Shown here: one piece after another, positions 5,181 through 6,193 of the stretch
Position numbering within the stretch: position 1 is the stretch's first letter
Layout of the letters: each line of letters opens with the position of its first letter
Source: JBBPYA01 sp038200385
Lineage (GTDB): Bacteria > Actinomycetota > Actinomycetes > Mycobacteriales > Geodermatophilaceae
Assembly (NCBI GenBank): GCA_038200385.1
Contig: JBBPYA010000193.1
Span: 1-6,193 of the forward strand
Length of the DNA: 6,193 bases
Reading direction: 5' to 3'
Translations under genes and position numbers: made by a program
The notes under the pieces: generated by a model
The model's input: only the letters and a program-made list of their open reading frames with translations
What the model was told of the DNA's origin: nothing
The model's database searches: none

Positions 5181-6193
5181 CGCAGCCTCGGTCGCAGTGC
5201 CCCGGCCGAGCGCGCGGTCACCGCACCCCACCACAGGCCCGCGCCATAGCACAGGTCGTCCAGTCGCCGGACGGCCACGAACGGGATCAGCGCCGCCCGC
5301 TGCCGGTACGGCCACCAGGCGAGTAGCCCGTCCGCGACGGCGGCCAGGAGCACCAGGCGGCGTGCCGGGCGGACGGCGAGGGCGAGCGCCGCGGTCAGCG
5401 GCCAGTAGTGCCGGACCAGCGCCGACGCCAGCTGGCGTCCGGCGTACAGCGTGCCCAGCCCCACCAGCCGGGCCGCCAGCGGCCCGGCTGACGGGAGGCC
5501 GGACAACCGCCGCTGCAGGCGGGCAGCGGCCACGGTCAGGCTCAGCGCGGCCGCGGCGGTCCCGACCGGGCCGGGGACGGCCAGCGCGAGCCACGCCGCA
5601 GCCGACCAGGGCGAGAGGACGACGGGCGCGACGAGGTCGCCGTGCCGCGCGGCCAGCGGCGCCGCCCCCGTCCCGTAGAAGGCCCGGCGTCGCATCCACG
5701 GGCCCAGCTGGGTGCGGTGCTCGTGCCCGACCTCGGCGGCCGGCTCGTAGCGCACCCGCCAGCCTGCGGCGCTCAGCCGCCACACCAGGTCGACGTCCTC
5801 CGCGACCTGCATCCGCTCGTCGAAGCCGGTGCCCATCGCGGCCCGGCGGACCAGCAGGGCCGCGCTCGGCACGTAGGGCACCCGCCCGTGCGGGGCGACC
5901 GGCGACGGATGGGGCCCGAGGTCCAGCGAGCTGGTCAACACCTCGTAGCGCGCGACCCAGCTGCGCGGGGGCGACGCCGCGCCCGGACCCGAGCCGGCCG
6001 ACCCGGGCGGCGCGCCCACGATCCTGGGCGCCACCGCCGCGACCAGCGGATCGGCCAGGTGTGGGAGCAGGCGTTCCAGCCATCCGGGCAGCGGGAGGCA
6101 GTCCGAGTCCAGCAGCGCTACGTACGCCGTCGTGACCGCGGCCAGCCCGCTGTTGCGGGCGGGCGCGGGGCCGCGGGGGGGGGGGGGGGGCGG
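5171..6193 (-). CDS. mftF: Mycofactocin glycosyltransferase MftF, N-terminus outside the window
   Basis: The reading frame is open from the window edge to TAG at 5173-5171 and shows 340 residues; complete MftF is about 470, so roughly the first 130 are missing. It is a GT2-family catalytic domain: the ARNSGLAA segment (12-19), the DSD metal/nucleotide-sugar motif in YVALLDSDCLPLPGWLE (24-40), the PYVPSAALLVRR acceptor-side segment, and EDVDLVWRL (132-140) with the catalytic-base region. VGHEHRTQL and RRRAFYGTGAAPLAARH, then several hydrophobic segments and RRLDDLCYGAGLWWG near the end, are the pattern I recognise from MftF. In mycobacteria MftF adds beta-1,4-linked glucose units to premycofactocin. 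The GTG near 6034 is internal, because conserved sequence including DSD lies upstream of it. A different minus-strand frame (5130-6083) is a shadow. Other mft genes would be expected upstream, beyond 6193. Confidence 0.85.
   Translation of the reverse strand, partial: PPPPPPRGPAPARNSGLAAVTTAYVALLDSDCLPLPGWLERLLPHLADPLVAAVAPRIVGAPPGSAGSGPGAASPPRSWVARYEVLTSSLDLGPHPSPVAPHGRVPYVPSAALLVRRAAMGTGFDERMQVAEDVDLVWRLSAAGWRVRYEPAAEVGHEHRTQLGPWMRRRAFYGTGAAPLAARHGDLVAPVVLSPWSAAAWLALAVPGPVGTAAAALSLTVAAARLQRRLSGLPSAGPLAARLVGLGTLYAGRQLASALVRHYWPLTAALALAVRPARRLVLLAAVADGLLAWWPYRQRAALIPFVAVRRLDDLCYGAGLWWGAVTARSAGALRPRLRSA
6175..6190. repeat. Run of 16 G at the window edge
   Basis: Sixteen consecutive G on the plus strand read as a run of six Pro in the MftF frame, including the final CCG. 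The residues just inside (RGPAPARNSG) fit the family, but poly-Pro is not expected there. The tract may be a contig-end artefact or an over-called homopolymer. Confidence 0.8.

Noticed and set aside
5096..5326. Small 76-aa gene starting MITGKRRQVAMITGG on the plus strand
   Set aside because: The start of this frame is the tandem repeat translated and the remainder is antisense to mftF. There is no ribosome binding site pattern distinct from the repeat itself.
5130..6083. 317-aa minus-strand frame overlapping mftF
   Set aside because: It is rich in Arg, Ala, Gly and Pro and shows no motif. The frame ending at 5171 contains the DSD, EDVDLVWRL and RRLDD motifs of MftF and is the real gene.
5197..6135. 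312-aa plus-strand frame opposite mftF
   Set aside because: It is Arg/Pro/Ala-rich shadow sequence with no plausible start context or domain.

Overview
The window comes from a high-GC Gram-positive genome, almost certainly Actinomycetota. GC-rich third positions open long spurious frames on every strand. Start codons include GTG, the Shine-Dalgarno sequences are strong, and one gene is a mycofactocin glycosyltransferase, a family concentrated in actinobacteria. I cannot name the genus from sequence alone. All five real genes lie on the minus strand, so the window reads biologically from right to left.

Right part (5171-6193): the 3' two-thirds of a family 2 glycosyltransferase that I recognise as MftF. 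MftF glycosylates the peptide-derived redox cofactor mycofactocin. Its N-terminus lies beyond the window, which ends in a run of 16 G that may be a sequencing or assembly artefact.

Intergenic part (4818-5170): 353 bp without a gene. The mftF-proximal half holds a tandem array of about five 31-bp units, each with two GATC sites. The last unit runs into the mftF stop codon. The coxS-proximal half holds three short palindromes and a repeated box. This is the only place a promoter for the cox-like genes could lie inside the window, although I see no convincing -35/-10 pair.

Left part (57-4817): a four-gene operon, coxS-coxL-coxM-coxG. It encodes a three-subunit molybdenum hydroxylase (2Fe-2S, Mo-cofactor and FAD subunits) and a CoxG-type SRPBCC protein with a long disordered linker and a C-terminal membrane anchor. 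The first three genes are joined by 4-base GTGA overlaps. coxG follows after an 83-bp gap that contains a strong hairpin. CoxL carries AYRGAGR where true aerobic CO dehydrogenase has the copper-binding cysteine motif. The gene order S-L-M is also that of form II enzymes. The product is therefore best described as a form II CODH-like molybdenum hydroxylase of unknown substrate, not a proven CO oxidiser.

Expected electron path: substrate to Mo in CoxL, to two 2Fe-2S clusters in CoxS, to FAD in CoxM, then to a membrane acceptor, with CoxG tethering the enzyme or handling quinone. The mycofactocin gene next door raises the untested possibility that this enzyme belongs to the same redox economy. 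Positions 1-56, downstream of coxG, show nothing I can name.
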